The notes: generated from the sequence alone by a model not told the origin. A stretch of 64,000 nucleotides of DNA from Candidatus Methanimicrococcus odontotermitis (GCA_031286065.1 JAITUZ010000033.1:35801-99800), one strand, 5' to 3'; counted from the first letter of the stretch, positions 9,986 through 19,908 are shown. Numbers and translations: made by a program.

Positions 9986-11209
9986 TCAGCCTTCATCCAA
10001 AACGGTTTCTTCCTGATCAATCGGATCGGGATACATCGAAACCAGTATCTTGTAGCAGGCGGTCAGGATAATTTTACAGAAAATATAAAGCGGCACCGCA
10101 AATATTAACCCGAATACGCCGAACAATTTGAAACCCGCAAGCGCCAAAATCACGGCGGTAAACGATCGGACTTTAACGGTTTTCATCACTATATTCGGCA
10201 GAACGAAGAAATAATCGAAAAGCTGGATGACAACAATAATTCCAATGACGGAAAGCATGACTTCTGTCCCGAGCGTATATGAATAAACAGTGACAGGGAT
10301 TGCCGGAAGAAGAAAACCGATATACGGGACAATATTAAACAGCCCCATCAATATTCCTGCAAAAAACCAATGCGGAATGCCGATAATATAAAATCCGGCG
10401 CAATAACAGAATATAATGACGACGGCTTCCAGCATTTTCATAAGCGTATAAGTGCCCATGTCCTCGGCAACATCCTGTATTGCCGTGCCGGCCGCCTCTT
10501 TGTATTTGTCAGGAATCAGTACAATGAACTTTTTGCGCATATTTCCTTTTTCTTTAAAATAATATCCGGTCATAATCGGAAGGATCAGACAGCATGCGAA
10601 CAGCGTTGTTCCGATGAAAGAGAGCGTTTCCGCGGTGATTTCCATAATCCCGCCGCCGGATGTTAAAACGGTACGGATGAAATTCGCCGCGCTTAAATCA
10701 TATGTATATATACTGATGCCTGCCGTTTCATTTATTTCTGAAACGGGCGGCGGGCCTGCGGCATCTTTTGAGTATTCTCTCTCCGACTCATTTTCCGAAA
10801 TGTTATCAGAGACGACAAACTGGTTTTTTTCAAACGTGATATTTGAAAGGTCTTCTGCCATGTCGTCAGCGGTTTCATTATATCGATTTGTAAAATTATC
10901 CAGCGAATCCAAAGAGGAGCGGACATTTATCATTAAATTCACGGTGCCCGCAAAAACCAAAATCAATATTGTAAGAATAATTGAAGCGGAACCGGCAAGC
11001 ACAATGATTTTTCGCTTCGCGGATGAGCAGTTTTTAGTCACTTTTAAGAATATGTCAATGATTTTGCTCAGCAGCGTAATCGCTAAAATCCCTGTCACAA
11101 GGGCGATAAATACGGGTTTGACATAAAAAAGAAAGGCTACGGCAATGAATAACAGCGCGGCTGTGATAAGCATGTACTGCCATACTTTTTTGTTGATCGA
11201 CAATCCCAT
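9986..11209 (-). CDS. AI-2E family (PerM/UPF0118) membrane protein
   Basis: 407 residues. Two N-terminal membrane helices, a third helix, a long polar loop (residues about 95-185), then four or five helices in the conserved C-terminal half, which contains the family signature region GIPHWFFAGILMGLFNIVPY and a final GFKLFGVFGLIFAVPL segment. Family members have been linked to export of small molecules or Na+/H+ antiport; the substrate cannot be told from sequence. The gene stands alone, with tRNA genes downstream and a divergent GTPase gene upstream. Confidence 0.88.
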   Translation of the reverse strand: MGLSINKKVWQYMLITAALLFIAVAFLFYVKPVFIALVTGILAITLLSKIIDIFLKVTKNCSSAKRKIIVLAGSASIILTILILVFAGTVNLMINVRSSLDSLDNFTNRYNETADDMAEDLSNITFEKNQFVVSDNISENESEREYSKDAAGPPPVSEINETAGISIYTYDLSAANFIRTVLTSGGGIMEITAETLSFIGTTLFACCLILPIMTGYYFKEKGNMRKKFIVLIPDKYKEAAGTAIQDVAEDMGTYTLMKMLEAVVIIFCYCAGFYIIGIPHWFFAGILMGLFNIVPYIGFLLPAIPVTVYSYTLGTEVMLSVIGIIVVIQLFDYFFVLPNIVMKTVKVRSFTAVILALAGFKLFGVFGLIFAVPLYIFCKIILTACYKILVSMYPDPIDQEETVLDEG

Positions 11210-11379
11210 ATTTTCACTCTTGGTAACTCATACTGCTGTTTTTATTTAAAAAGAATTTAAAATTGATTAAGTTTTTTTTCTTTTTATAGTTTTCATAGGC
11301 TTTAATTATTCTGATAAAACAAATTTCAAACTTCTTTTCCGTAAAAACTTTAAATCATGACAGACCCTATTCATCTTTT

Positions 11380-12561
11380 ATGTCAATGACTTTAGGGCTC
11401 GCGGGCAAACCGAATGCCGGAAAATCCACCTTTTTTAAATCCGTCACGATGGCGGATGTTGAAATCGCAAATTATCCTTTTACAACGATTCACGCCAATC
11501 ACGGTGTCGCTTACATCCAGACGCCCTGCCCGTGCATGGAACGGGAAAAGCGCTGCGGCAAATGTAAAGACGGCATCCGTTATGTACCGATAGACATTAT
11601 TGATGTCGCAGGCCTCGTTCCCGACGCTCACAAAGGCAAGGGTCTTGGGAATGCGTTCCTGGATGATTTAAGACAAGCGCAGGCCATCATCCATGTGGTC
11701 GACGCGTCGGCTTCAACGGACGCGGAAGGCAATCCGATTGATCCCGGTTCAGGAAATCCCGCCGCCGACATTGAGTTTTTAGATTATGAACTTGAAATGT
11801 GGATGGTTGAAATTCTTAATCGCAATTGGACAAAACTCTCCCGTAAAATTAAAGCGGAAGGCATCAAAATAGAAGAAGCGGTCGCGGACCAGCTCAGCGG
11901 CGCGGGCGTGACGGTTGAGCATGCCAATTACGCGCTTCACGCGTCCAATCTGTATGCGGTCGAGCCGACAAAATGGACGGAAGAAGATATGATCAAATTG
12001 TGCCGCAGCATCCGAAAGGAAAGCAAACCGATGATTATCGCGGCCAACAAATCCGACGCGATTGACGGGCCGGACAGTTTGCTTGTTCCGTCTGACGATA
12101 AAACAATTATTTTGACAAGCGCTGCCGCCGAATTGGCATTGAGATCGGCGGCGAAAGCCGGCCTTATCCGTTATACGCCGGGCGCGGGCAATTTTGAAGT
12201 GGACGCCGCGCTGAATCCGGCTCAGGAAAAAGGACTCTGCGCCGTGAAACAATTGCTTGAAACGCGCGGCGGCACGGGCGTTCAGGAATGCATCAACCGC
12301 GCGGTTTTTGAACTTTTGGATATGATAGTCGTTTATCCGGTCGAAGATGAAGGCAAATGGACAAACAAAATCGGCGATATGCTTCCCGATGCTTATTTAA
12401 TGAAACGCGGCTCTTCCTGCAAAGACATGGCTTACAGGATCCACACAGATATCGGCAGCCATTTTTTGTATGCGGTGGACGCTCGAACGAAAATGCGCCT
12501 CGCCGAAAAACATGAACTTCAAAACGGCGACGTCATTAAAATCGTCTCAACGGCAAAATAA
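11380..12561 (+). CDS. YchF/Obg-type GTP-binding protein with TGS domain
   Basis: 393 residues. The N-terminal P-loop is GKPNAGKST (G1), followed by the switch segment NYPFTT, DVAGLVP (G3) and NKSD (G4), and a C-terminal TGS domain ending in the HELQNGDVI segment. This is the archaeal YchF-like family, ribosome-associated NTPases thought to act in translation or stress control. Four cysteines after G1 (CPC...CGKC) are typical of archaeal members. The frame starts ATG-TCA-ATG; no ribosome site precedes either ATG, so the transcript may be leaderless. Two further genes follow closely on the same strand. Confidence 0.93.
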   Translation: MSMTLGLAGKPNAGKSTFFKSVTMADVEIANYPFTTIHANHGVAYIQTPCPCMEREKRCGKCKDGIRYVPIDIIDVAGLVPDAHKGKGLGNAFLDDLRQAQAIIHVVDASASTDAEGNPIDPGSGNPAADIEFLDYELEMWMVEILNRNWTKLSRKIKAEGIKIEEAVADQLSGAGVTVEHANYALHASNLYAVEPTKWTEEDMIKLCRSIRKESKPMIIAANKSDAIDGPDSLLVPSDDKTIILTSAAAELALRSAAKAGLIRYTPGAGNFEVDAALNPAQEKGLCAVKQLLETRGGTGVQECINRAVFELLDMIVVYPVEDEGKWTNKIGDMLPDAYLMKRGSSCKDMAYRIHTDIGSHFLYAVDARTKMRLAEKHELQNGDVIKIVSTAK

Positions 12562-12580
12562 AAAACTTGAGGCGGAATAA

Positions 12581-13210
12581 ATGGTTCTGGGAAGCGAAGA
12601 AAGTCAATTAAAAACGATTTTATTGATATTGAATGAAAGCGATTTGCTTGATGATATGGCGGTTCATAATTTGTTTTCCCGTTTCTCCGGTGTCGAAAAA
12701 GAAGGCGTGAAGAATTTAATCGTCTATGTCGATTTTTTAAAAACGATTAATGCCGAAAGCAAAGATTCTTTAATTCTTTTTTTAAAAGACAAAATACGCG
12801 CGGCTGCTCTCTATTTTTCTTCTTTTCCCGTAATGATTATTGAAGAGTATGAGCCGCTTTCCGAATCGGCTGAATCTGACTCTGATAAAATGCCCGTTCG
12901 TTTCGTTCTCGGGCTCCGCGGTCGGGATGAACTGAAACGCATTTTGTCCGATTTTATCATACGCTGCCGAAATAAAGAAGTTCAGACATCGGAGATGACT
13001 CCTGAATACATTTCCGGCTCATTGAAATTGCCGTGGGAGCCGGATTTGATTCTTTCACACGCCAAACATACGCTGACAGATTTTATGATTTGGCAGACCG
13101 TTTATTCCGAGTATTATTTTTTTGAAAAAGAAATCGTCAGATTGACCGACTCGGATTTCAAAAAAGCGTTTGACAGTTTCCATAAAAGGGAACGGCGTTA
13201 CGGCACTTGA
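12581..13210 (+). CDS. Degenerate cis-prenyltransferase (UppS-like) protein
   Basis: 209 residues, with a GAGGCGG ribosome site. The C-terminal part matches the undecaprenyl/dehydrodolichyl diphosphate synthase signature: PWEPDLI...LTDFMIWQ..YSEYYF corresponds to EPDLLIRTGGE.RLSDFLLWQ..YAELYF. The N-terminal substrate motif (DGNRRWA) and the catalytic Arg/Gly-Gly of RTGGE are missing; the window has SHAKHT there. It is therefore probably not an active prenyltransferase. It may be a partner subunit, as NgBR is for eukaryotic cis-prenyltransferase, but that is inference. It sits 20 bp after the YchF-like gene. Confidence 0.7.
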   Translation: MVLGSEESQLKTILLILNESDLLDDMAVHNLFSRFSGVEKEGVKNLIVYVDFLKTINAESKDSLILFLKDKIRAAALYFSSFPVMIIEEYEPLSESAESDSDKMPVRFVLGLRGRDELKRILSDFIIRCRNKEVQTSEMTPEYISGSLKLPWEPDLILSHAKHTLTDFMIWQTVYSEYYFFEKEIVRLTDSDFKKAFDSFHKRERRYGT

Positions 13211-13233
13211 TTTTTGGAAGAAGGGAGATTGAA

Positions 13234-13683
13234 ATGTATTACGTTTTTGTTTGTCCGAAATGTCAGAAGCACGCGCAATTGTGGCAGCCGGGAGCCGAGA
13301 CGGTCGGCTGTCAGCGCTGCCGTGCCAGAATCCGAACGGACAGTCTGCGTGTTTTCGGTCCGTTTGAAACACACGCCGAAGCGGTTGAAAAAAGAGCGGC
13401 GGTTCAAGCCGAACTCAGTCAAGCGTCCGGGTCGTTTTTCCTGCCGGATTCAGCCGTTTTTTTCAAAGCAAAAATCCAAAAGGCGCAGCTGAAAACGAAA
13501 AAACCGCAACAGATCATTCTTGACGTTTTGAATGAACGCGGCACGATGATTCTCGGCGACTGCGAATATTATTGTCTTGAACGCGGCGTTGACAGCGAAA
13601 CTTTTCAGAAAACCCTGGAAAAATTAATTGAAGCGGGAGATGTTTATCGGCCTGATAAAGGGTTGATTGCGCCCGTTCCTTAA
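13234..13683 (+). CDS. Zinc-ribbon / winged-helix protein, archaeal
   Basis: 149 residues from the ATG at 13234 behind a GGGAG site; the track start nine codons upstream is less likely. The N-terminal zinc ribbon is CPKCQ...CQRC (about residues 9-30), followed by a short linker and a C-terminal winged-helix-like segment (about residues 85-145, 'IILDVLNERG' onward). It resembles small archaeal zinc-ribbon proteins of the DUF5817 type, but I cannot confirm that. Its TAA stop overlaps the gpmI TAA stop on the opposite strand. Confidence 0.75.
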   Translation: MYYVFVCPKCQKHAQLWQPGAETVGCQRCRARIRTDSLRVFGPFETHAEAVEKRAAVQAELSQASGSFFLPDSAVFFKAKIQKAQLKTKKPQQIILDVLNERGTMILGDCEYYCLERGVDSETFQKTLEKLIEAGDVYRPDKGLIAPVP

Positions 13684-15293
13684 TTTCTCTCATTTTCAAC
13701 GAGCAGCGTTTCTCCTGTCATCTCTGTCGGAATTTCCATTCCCATGATTTCAAGCAGTGTCGGCGCAATATCGCAAAGCCGGCCGCCGTTTCTTATGATT
13801 TTTTTTGGTTTTTTTGTCTTCGGGTCTATGTTTTTGTCATCCGCGTAAATCATTTTGACAGGATTGGTGGTATGCGATGTGCAGGGCTCGCCGCTTGCTT
13901 CTTCCATGCATTCGGCGTTGCCGTGATCTGCGGTAATAAACACCGCGCCGCCTTTTTCAATCATTTTTTCCGTCAGCTTTCCGGCGCAAGCGTCCACGGC
14001 TTCAACGGCTGCAACGGCCGCGTCCATATTTCCCGTGTGTCCGACCATATCCATATTGGCGAAATTGAGGACGATAAAATCGTATTTGTCTTCATCTATT
14101 TTTTCAATCAGCGCGTCCGTCACTTCAAACGCGCTCATTTCAGGTTTTAAATCATATGTCGCCGCTTTCGGGGACGGGATCAAAACACGGTCTTCATTCG
14201 GATTCGGCTCTTCAACGCCGCCGTTGAAAAAGAATGTCACGTGGGCGTATTTTTCCGTCTCGGCAATTCTCAGCTGCTTTTTGCCCTTTGCCGACAAATA
14301 TTCTCCGAGTGTGTTTTTCAGATCTTTGGGCGGATACGCTGTCGAAATTTTTAATTCTTCATCGTATTGCGTCATGCACACGAAGTCGTTTTTCGGAAAA
14401 ACTTTTCGTTTAAATCCGACATTCGCATCCGGTTCCGTGAAGGCGTATGTCAGCTGGCGGGCGCGGTCGGGGCGGAAATTGAAAAAAATGACGGCATCGC
14501 CGTCTTCAACCGCCGCAATCCTTTTTCCGGCGGCATCTGTCAGAACGATCGGCTTGACAAACTCATCCGTCTATCCGTTCTCGAATGATTTTTGAAGCGC
14601 TTCTTTCCAATCCGCCGTTAAAAGAATGTCTTTGTCATCCGGATTTTCTAATGTCAGCGCGTCGTACGCTTTTTCTGTCCGTTCCCAGCGCTTGTCACGG
14701 TCCATCGCGTAATAGCGGCCGATAATGGTTGAAATTTGTCCCGTCTGTTCGTCTTTTGTGAATCCTTGAAGTTCTTTTAAGTCGTTCATTGCCGATTTCG
14801 GCAAAACGTCGCGTCCGTCCAAAAAAGCGTGAATATAAACGCGGTTCAGCCCTTCTTTTTTCGCCAATTTCAAAAGCGTTTTCAAATGGTTGATATGACT
14901 GTGAACGCCGCCGTATGAAACCAACCCCATCAAATGAAGCGCTTTTCCGGTGTCTTTCGCTTCACGGATCGCTTTGAGGAGAACCGGATTCTTATAAAAA
15001 ACGCCTTCTTCTATTTCTTTGTTGATTAATGTCAAATCCTGGTAGACGATTCGGCCGGCACCTATATTTAAATGGCCGACTTCGGAATTGCCCATTTGCC
15101 CTTTGGGAAGTCCGACATCCGTTCCGGATGTGAGACCGAGCGCGGTCGGATATTTTTCTGAGAGTCTGTTCAGATTCGGCGTGTTTGCGGCGGCGACGGC
15201 GTTTCCTTTTTTATCAGGGGCGTATCCCCAGCCGTCTAAAATCATTAAAAGAAGCGGCTTATTTTGAGAATTTATTTTTTGCTGTTTATCCAT
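13680..15293 (-). CDS. gpmI: 2,3-bisphosphoglycerate-independent phosphoglycerate mutase with in-frame TAG
   Basis: Interconverts 3- and 2-phosphoglycerate. The track shows two ORFs (15293-14571 and 14381-13680) in the same frame, separated only by the TAG at 14573-14571 and a stretch that encodes canonical enzyme sequence: [23 protein letters not shown] and so on. Read through, it is 537 residues, the usual GpmI length, with the metal/active-site motifs [28 protein letters not shown] and ITADHGNAE. The TAG replaces the residue just before TDEFVKP, where bacterial enzymes often have Glu or another polar residue. The enzyme is central to carbon metabolism, so read-through (pyrrolysine or near-cognate) is far likelier than inactivation. 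No ORF-disrupting change other than the TAG is seen. Confidence 0.93.
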
Positions 15294-15344
15294 AAAATGT
15301 AAAAAGAAAAGAATTGATTAAATAGTTTGTCTGAAAAGCGTAAT

Positions 15345-15500
15345 TTAAGACTGTTTCAACATTTTTTTGAGCTCTTCCGCTTCTAAAATCCATTCTTTTT
15401 CTGCGCGTTCATTTAATTCTTTCATTCTTTTTTTCTCTTCCGGCGTTAATTTCGCTTTTCCTGTATATACGAAAATATCATCGGCATATTCGGCAATCAT
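15345..15500 (-). CDS. Small charged protein coupled to MATE gene
   Basis: 51 residues, too short for the ORF track. The ATG at 15500 lies one base after the MATE transporter's TAA, with GTGAGAAG upstream as a ribosome site, so translation is probably coupled. The protein is acidic at the N-terminus, then highly charged and helical (KLTPEEKKRMKELNERA...), likely a soluble helix hairpin. No family is recognised. Codon use looks like that of its neighbours. Confidence 0.65.
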   Translation of the reverse strand: MIAEYADDIFVYTGKAKLTPEEKKRMKELNERAEKEWILEAEELKKMLKQS

Positions 15501-15501
15501 A

Positions 15502-16878
15502 TTATCTTCTCACTTCTTCAATATTATAAACGGTAATTTCTTTCTTCAATGATTTCAATTGTCTCCATACAAACCAAAACGTTATCGCTGTCGCGAGAGC
15601 ATCGGCGACCGGAAACGCGACCCAGACGCCTGTTAATTTTAAAAAATAAGGAATGACGGCTAAAACCGGAATGATTGAAAACTGCCGGATCAGCGCTAAA
15701 ATTAAAGAAGCGCGCGCCTGCCCGAGAGCTTGCATGAATGCGGAGCCGATGATTTGAAACGCGACAATCGGAATGCTGAGGTCGGCAATCCAATATGCGA
15801 TCACCGCTTCTTCAATCAGCGCTGTATCCGTGATGAATAAAGAGAACAGCTCCGCCGTAAAAATGTAAGTGGCCGCGCCGAGAATGAATGAAATCAGGAT
15901 CGCCCAGGCGGCAGCCGCTTTTAATATTTTTCGAACACGGTCATACTTCTTCGCGCCGTAATTAAAACCGGTCAGCGGGATCATTCCCTGAACGACACCC
16001 ATCGCCGGAATGATCACAAAGCCGAAAAGGCGGTTGATCAATCCGTAAATCGCAACGGACGAATCGTCGCCGTACATATTGACATTCCAAATGACAATGA
16101 TAAACATGATTGCGAGCGATCCTTCTCGAAGGAATTCGGAAAAACCGACTTTTCCGATGCCCCAAAAGGCCGTTTTGTCGAATTTCAGCCATCTCAAGCT
16201 GAATTTTAAACTGCTGATTTTGTAAAGATAGAAGGTGAGAAGCGCGACGCTGAGCATCTGCGATATGACGGTCGCAATCGCCGCGCCTTGAATGCCCCCG
16301 TCGAATTCAAAAATGAAAATGTAATCTAAAATAATGTTCGTCACGCTGGAAACCGTATACATGCCCATCGAATACATCGAATTCCCTTCCGCCATGACGA
16401 TTGCGTTCATCGTTACCGTCAGGACTTGAAACGTGCATCCCAAAATGATCCAATACATGTAATCGTAAGCAAACGGCATGTTTGTTTCCGTCGCACCGAA
16501 GACGGTCAAGATTGGTTTTAAAAAGACCAGCCCGATGACGGTGCAAATGAGACTGACGACAAAGGCCGTAATGATCATATTTCCAACGCCTTTTTTGACG
16601 CGTTCGGAGTCGGACGCGCCGAATCCGCGGGAAATATAAGATGACCCGCCGACGCCGACGCCGGCCGCGGCCGAGAGCAGCAGATGCGCCACAGGAAACG
16701 CGACCGCGAGCGCCGCAAGCCCTAAAACCCCGTCTTCGCCAAGCCCGCGCCCGACAAAAACAGAATCGACTAAGCCGTAAAGCGTTTGGATCACCAGACC
16801 GATAATCGCAGGCAGCGCGAGCCAAGTTAAAGCTTTATTGATACTGCCGCTGCCCATCAAGACATGTTTGTCGACCAT
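15502..16878 (-). CDS. MATE family efflux transporter
   Basis: 458 residues with about twelve membrane helices in two repeated halves. The N-terminal pattern (KALTWLALPAIIGLVIQTLY, DSVFVGRGLG) is typical of MATE proteins, which export cationic drugs or metabolites in exchange for Na+ or H+. It is closest in style to the DinF/NorM-like branch common in gut archaea and Firmicutes. A small ORF follows one base later. Substrate unknown. Confidence 0.93.
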   Translation of the reverse strand: MVDKHVLMGSGSINKALTWLALPAIIGLVIQTLYGLVDSVFVGRGLGEDGVLGLAALAVAFPVAHLLLSAAAGVGVGGSSYISRGFGASDSERVKKGVGNMIITAFVVSLICTVIGLVFLKPILTVFGATETNMPFAYDYMYWIILGCTFQVLTVTMNAIVMAEGNSMYSMGMYTVSSVTNIILDYIFIFEFDGGIQGAAIATVISQMLSVALLTFYLYKISSLKFSLRWLKFDKTAFWGIGKVGFSEFLREGSLAIMFIIVIWNVNMYGDDSSVAIYGLINRLFGFVIIPAMGVVQGMIPLTGFNYGAKKYDRVRKILKAAAAWAILISFILGAATYIFTAELFSLFITDTALIEEAVIAYWIADLSIPIVAFQIIGSAFMQALGQARASLILALIRQFSIIPVLAVIPYFLKLTGVWVAFPVADALATAITFWFVWRQLKSLKKEITVYNIEEVRR

Positions 16879-17157
16879 AAATTTTGTTTCCTGTTTTTCT
16901 GTACCGGAATTTTCACAGAATATCCCGTTATCGTGCGGGTTTAAATTATTATTTCTGCCGACGCTTGATTTGTCTATGGCTGCCCGACGGCATTTGCGGA
17001 TTTATTTAATAAATCTTATCGGTGCTTTCAATAGCCTGTCATTTATTTAAAAATTGCTCTGTCAGCTCTTCTGTTTTCAAATTTATCGGCTTTTAATAGG
17101 TTACACTGAAGATGCTCCCAAGCGTCAGTGTAACCCTTAAAACGAATTTCCGGCGTG

Positions 17158-17496
17158 TTATTGCTCCTTTTTTTTCATCCTCATCTTCGCAATTTCTTTC
17201 TCAAAATCGGAGTTGATTGCATCAAGGCTGTAGAATTTCGTTTCTTTCGTTTGAGTTTTATTTGATAAAGCGCCGTGGTCGGTGGTTATTTCCAAAATGG
17301 AAACAACCACTTCTTCATCAAGCTCACCGCTCTCAAAGATATTGCTGAGGTGTTTACTGATCGCCGGAATGCCGACACCAAACAATTCGCTCATCGATTT
17401 TTGAGTCAGCCGGATTGTTTCGTCTTTAACGAGAGCGTTTATTTTGTTCTCATCGTCCGGATTATAAAGCTGATATTGTAAACTCATTTTATCCAT
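17158..17496 (-). pseudogene. RhuM-family virulence protein remnant with internal deletion
   Basis: 112 residues. The N-terminal half matches the RhuM family (LYNPDDENKINALVKDETIRLTQ, MSELFGVG, and the KFYSLDAI segment). Family members run to about 330 residues and continue after 'LDAI' with GYRVNS and the C-terminal domain. Here the frame jumps directly to DFEKEIAKMRMKKKEQ, which resembles the extreme C-terminus. An in-frame deletion of roughly 200 codons explains this. A ribosome site (AAAGGTG) remains. The family travels with mobile elements, so this is a decayed acquisition. Confidence 0.75.
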
Positions 17497-17514
17497 GAGC
17501 TGTCACCTTTCTGT

Positions 17515-19140
17515 TCAGTGCAAGAAATGCCTCATTCCCGTAAAAACGAGTGAAACGCCCAGCTTGTCCGCGGTCGCGATGACTTCCGCGTCGCGGATGG
17601 AGCCGCCCGGTGATAAAATGTAGCGGAGGCCGAATTCATTGGCGTGAACAACGCTGTCGTCAAACGGGAAAAAAGCGTCGGACGCCATAACGCACTCTGA
17701 AAATACTTTTTTTACATATTCTTCGTATGTCATTTCTTTATGAAGCGCTTCATTTCTGTCATACATCTCTTTCAAATTGTTTCTCGCTTTCGGCGCCGCC
17801 AGTTTGCTGATGGAGTCGACACGGTTGGGCTGGCCCGCGCCCATGCCGAGCAACATGTAGCAGCCCGGTTCATACTCGTAAGCGATGGATATTGAATTGG
17901 ATTTGATGCATTTGCAGGCGCTCATCGCGAATTCAGACAGACCTTTTTTAGCTTCAGGAAACGGCATTTTCGTGACGACATCCCATTTTTCAAAGAGGCC
18001 GATATCACGCGTTTGTTCCAAAAGACCGCCGGTCGTGTGTTTGTAAACATATTCGACTGCCGGCGATTCGTTTAATCCTTTCAGCTCTAAAAGGCGGAGC
18101 GTTTCGCTTTTGTTTTTGAGCCTTTCCAACGCTTCCGGTTCAAAAGCCGGCGCGACAATGATTTCTATGAATTTTTTGTCCAGCAGCTTGGCCGTTTCGA
18201 TATCGAAGGGGCGGTTGACGCAGACAATGCTGCCGTATGCGGAAATCGGATCTCCGTCCCAGGCGGCGAGAAAAGCTTCTTTCAGCGTTTTTCCGGTTGC
18301 CAAACCGCACGGGTTGTTATGTTTGACAATAACGGCGGCCGGATTTTCGCTGTTTAAATTTTTCAGCGTCAGCAGCGCGTTGTCCATATCGATATAATTG
18401 TTATAGGACAATTCTTTGCCGTGAAGCTGTTTTGCATTTGAGAGGTTCAGTCCCGCTCCGGCCGGGTCTTTATAATAAGTCGCTTCCTGATGCCAGTTTT
18501 CGCCGTAGCGGAGTTTTTCGCCGGCGACATAAGATAAACGTTTGACTTTTTCATCCAAAAGTGCTTTGCTGAGGAATGTGTCAACCGCGCTGTCATAATC
18601 CGCCGTATGGCGGAAAGCTTTGACGGCTAATTTTTTCTTGAGATCTTTTGAAATTTCACCGGTTCGGTCGAGTTCGCCGGCAACAGCGGCGTAATCGGAC
18701 GGATCGCAGATCACGGCAACCGATGTGAAATTTTTTGCGGCGGACCGAAGAAGCGTCGGGCCGCCGATATCTATATTTTCAATTGCTTCTTCCAGTGTCA
18801 CATTCGGATCCGCGACCGTTTCTTTGAACGGATAAAGGTTCACGGCGACAATGTCAATTGCCGTAATGCCGTTTGCTTCCGCTTGTTTCACATGGTCCGG
18901 ATTTTCGCGAAGATAAAGCAGACCGCCATGGATTTTCGGGTGAAGCGTTTTGACGCGCCCGTCCATCATTTCGGGAAAACCGGTCATGTCTGAAACGTCT
19001 TTAACCGCGATTCCTTCTTTTTTCAGCAAAGCGGACGTCCTGCCTGTTGAAATAATCTCAAAACCGTTTTGAATCAGCGTTTTTGCGAATGCAAAAACGC
19101 CTGTTTTATCGGAAACACTGATCAGTGCTCTTTTGGTCAA
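17515..19140 (-). CDS. purH: Bifunctional AICAR formyltransferase / IMP cyclohydrolase
   Basis: 541 residues. Catalyses the last two steps of IMP synthesis. The IMP cyclohydrolase domain is at about residues 1-200 (ISVSDKTG, HPKIHGGLL, NLYPF) and the AICAR formyltransferase domain follows, with the KHNNPCG motif and the C-terminal TGMRHF. The start is TTG at 19140, chosen because AGGTGAT lies five bases upstream and the protein begins MTKRALISVSDKTG as the family does. It is a full-length bacterial-type PurH, as in many Methanosarcinaceae. Confidence 0.96.
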   Translation of the reverse strand: MTKRALISVSDKTGVFAFAKTLIQNGFEIISTGRTSALLKKEGIAVKDVSDMTGFPEMMDGRVKTLHPKIHGGLLYLRENPDHVKQAEANGITAIDIVAVNLYPFKETVADPNVTLEEAIENIDIGGPTLLRSAAKNFTSVAVICDPSDYAAVAGELDRTGEISKDLKKKLAVKAFRHTADYDSAVDTFLSKALLDEKVKRLSYVAGEKLRYGENWHQEATYYKDPAGAGLNLSNAKQLHGKELSYNNYIDMDNALLTLKNLNSENPAAVIVKHNNPCGLATGKTLKEAFLAAWDGDPISAYGSIVCVNRPFDIETAKLLDKKFIEIIVAPAFEPEALERLKNKSETLRLLELKGLNESPAVEYVYKHTTGGLLEQTRDIGLFEKWDVVTKMPFPEAKKGLSEFAMSACKCIKSNSISIAYEYEPGCYMLLGMGAGQPNRVDSISKLAAPKARNNLKEMYDRNEALHKEMTYEEYVKKVFSECVMASDAFFPFDDSVVHANEFGLRYILSPGGSIRDAEVIATADKLGVSLVFTGMRHFLH

Positions 19141-19387
19141 AACATCACCTGAATAATTCTTTTTTGGTTTGCTTCAAAGATGCTGAAACAGACCGAAAAA
19201 CGAATTTTATTTATTTCATTTATTTTATATATCATATTTTGAATTAAACCCCGTTAAAAATCCGCTCGGAAAATAAATACTTTTTGAACAAATCAATTTA
19301 CATGAAAAATAGTACGTGATTTTAATAATTTTCAGCTTCCGCATGGAAATTATTAAGTCGCGTGAACGAAATCCGAACTTTTTTCCG

Positions 19388-19846
19388 TTAAGGGAGTGAA
19401 AATTCACGCTCTACGACGTATCTAATCGGATATGTATATAATATTTCTTTTTGAAATTTATAGTCTCCCGGTGGCAATTCTCCATGAAAGTGTTCCCAAT
19501 TGACTGTATGTGTTTCCTTTGAATGCGGATTGAGGAAAAGCCGAAAAAGTCCACCATCTCGGACATCTGTAGGCTCTAAAAGTTCCCATGAGCCATTTTT
19601 ATGTACATACAGAAGAATACGTTCATGATCTATTCCTGTGCCATATTCTCTATCGGTTGGATTTTCAAGAGTGTAAGTAAGACCTGTTGGCGTCACATTT
19701 TGAATTGTCATTATCACGCCGGAATCTTCCGGATTTGGGTCATTTCTATTTATTTTATCTGAAATGAGAAATGCGCTCAAAGCAATGAAAAAAATCATGA
19801 TTCCGATAAAAAGTATTTGAGACGTTTTTTTGAGATGTATTTCCAT
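19388..19846 (-). CDS. Membrane-anchored Ig-like domain protein
   Basis: 152 residues. A single N-terminal hydrophobic segment (residues about 10-30) without a clear cleavage site is followed by a beta-rich domain with TPTGLTYTLENPTDREYGTG and ELPPGDYKFQKEI. These motifs resemble a bacterial Ig-like domain (Big_14 type) usually found in secreted proteins of Firmicutes. It lies downstream of the secreted protease on the same strand. Function unknown; an extracellular structural or accessory role is likely. Confidence 0.65.
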   Translation of the reverse strand: MEIHLKKTSQILFIGIMIFFIALSAFLISDKINRNDPNPEDSGVIMTIQNVTPTGLTYTLENPTDREYGTGIDHERILLYVHKNGSWELLEPTDVRDGGLFRLFLNPHSKETHTVNWEHFHGELPPGDYKFQKEILYTYPIRYVVEREFSLP

Positions 19847-19908
19847 TTTATCACGGTTTAAAATGAATTTATGAAAAACAAAAAGATAAAGGGAAATATG
19901 TTTTCCCT

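Noticed and set aside
13680-15293. gpmI as a pseudogene split by nonsense mutation
   Set aside because: No other damage, full-length homology on both sides, and three further TAG-only interruptions in the window make decoding more likely.
16307-16825. 172-residue Arg-rich minus ORF
   Set aside because: Alternative frame of the MATE transporter gene, which has clear homology.
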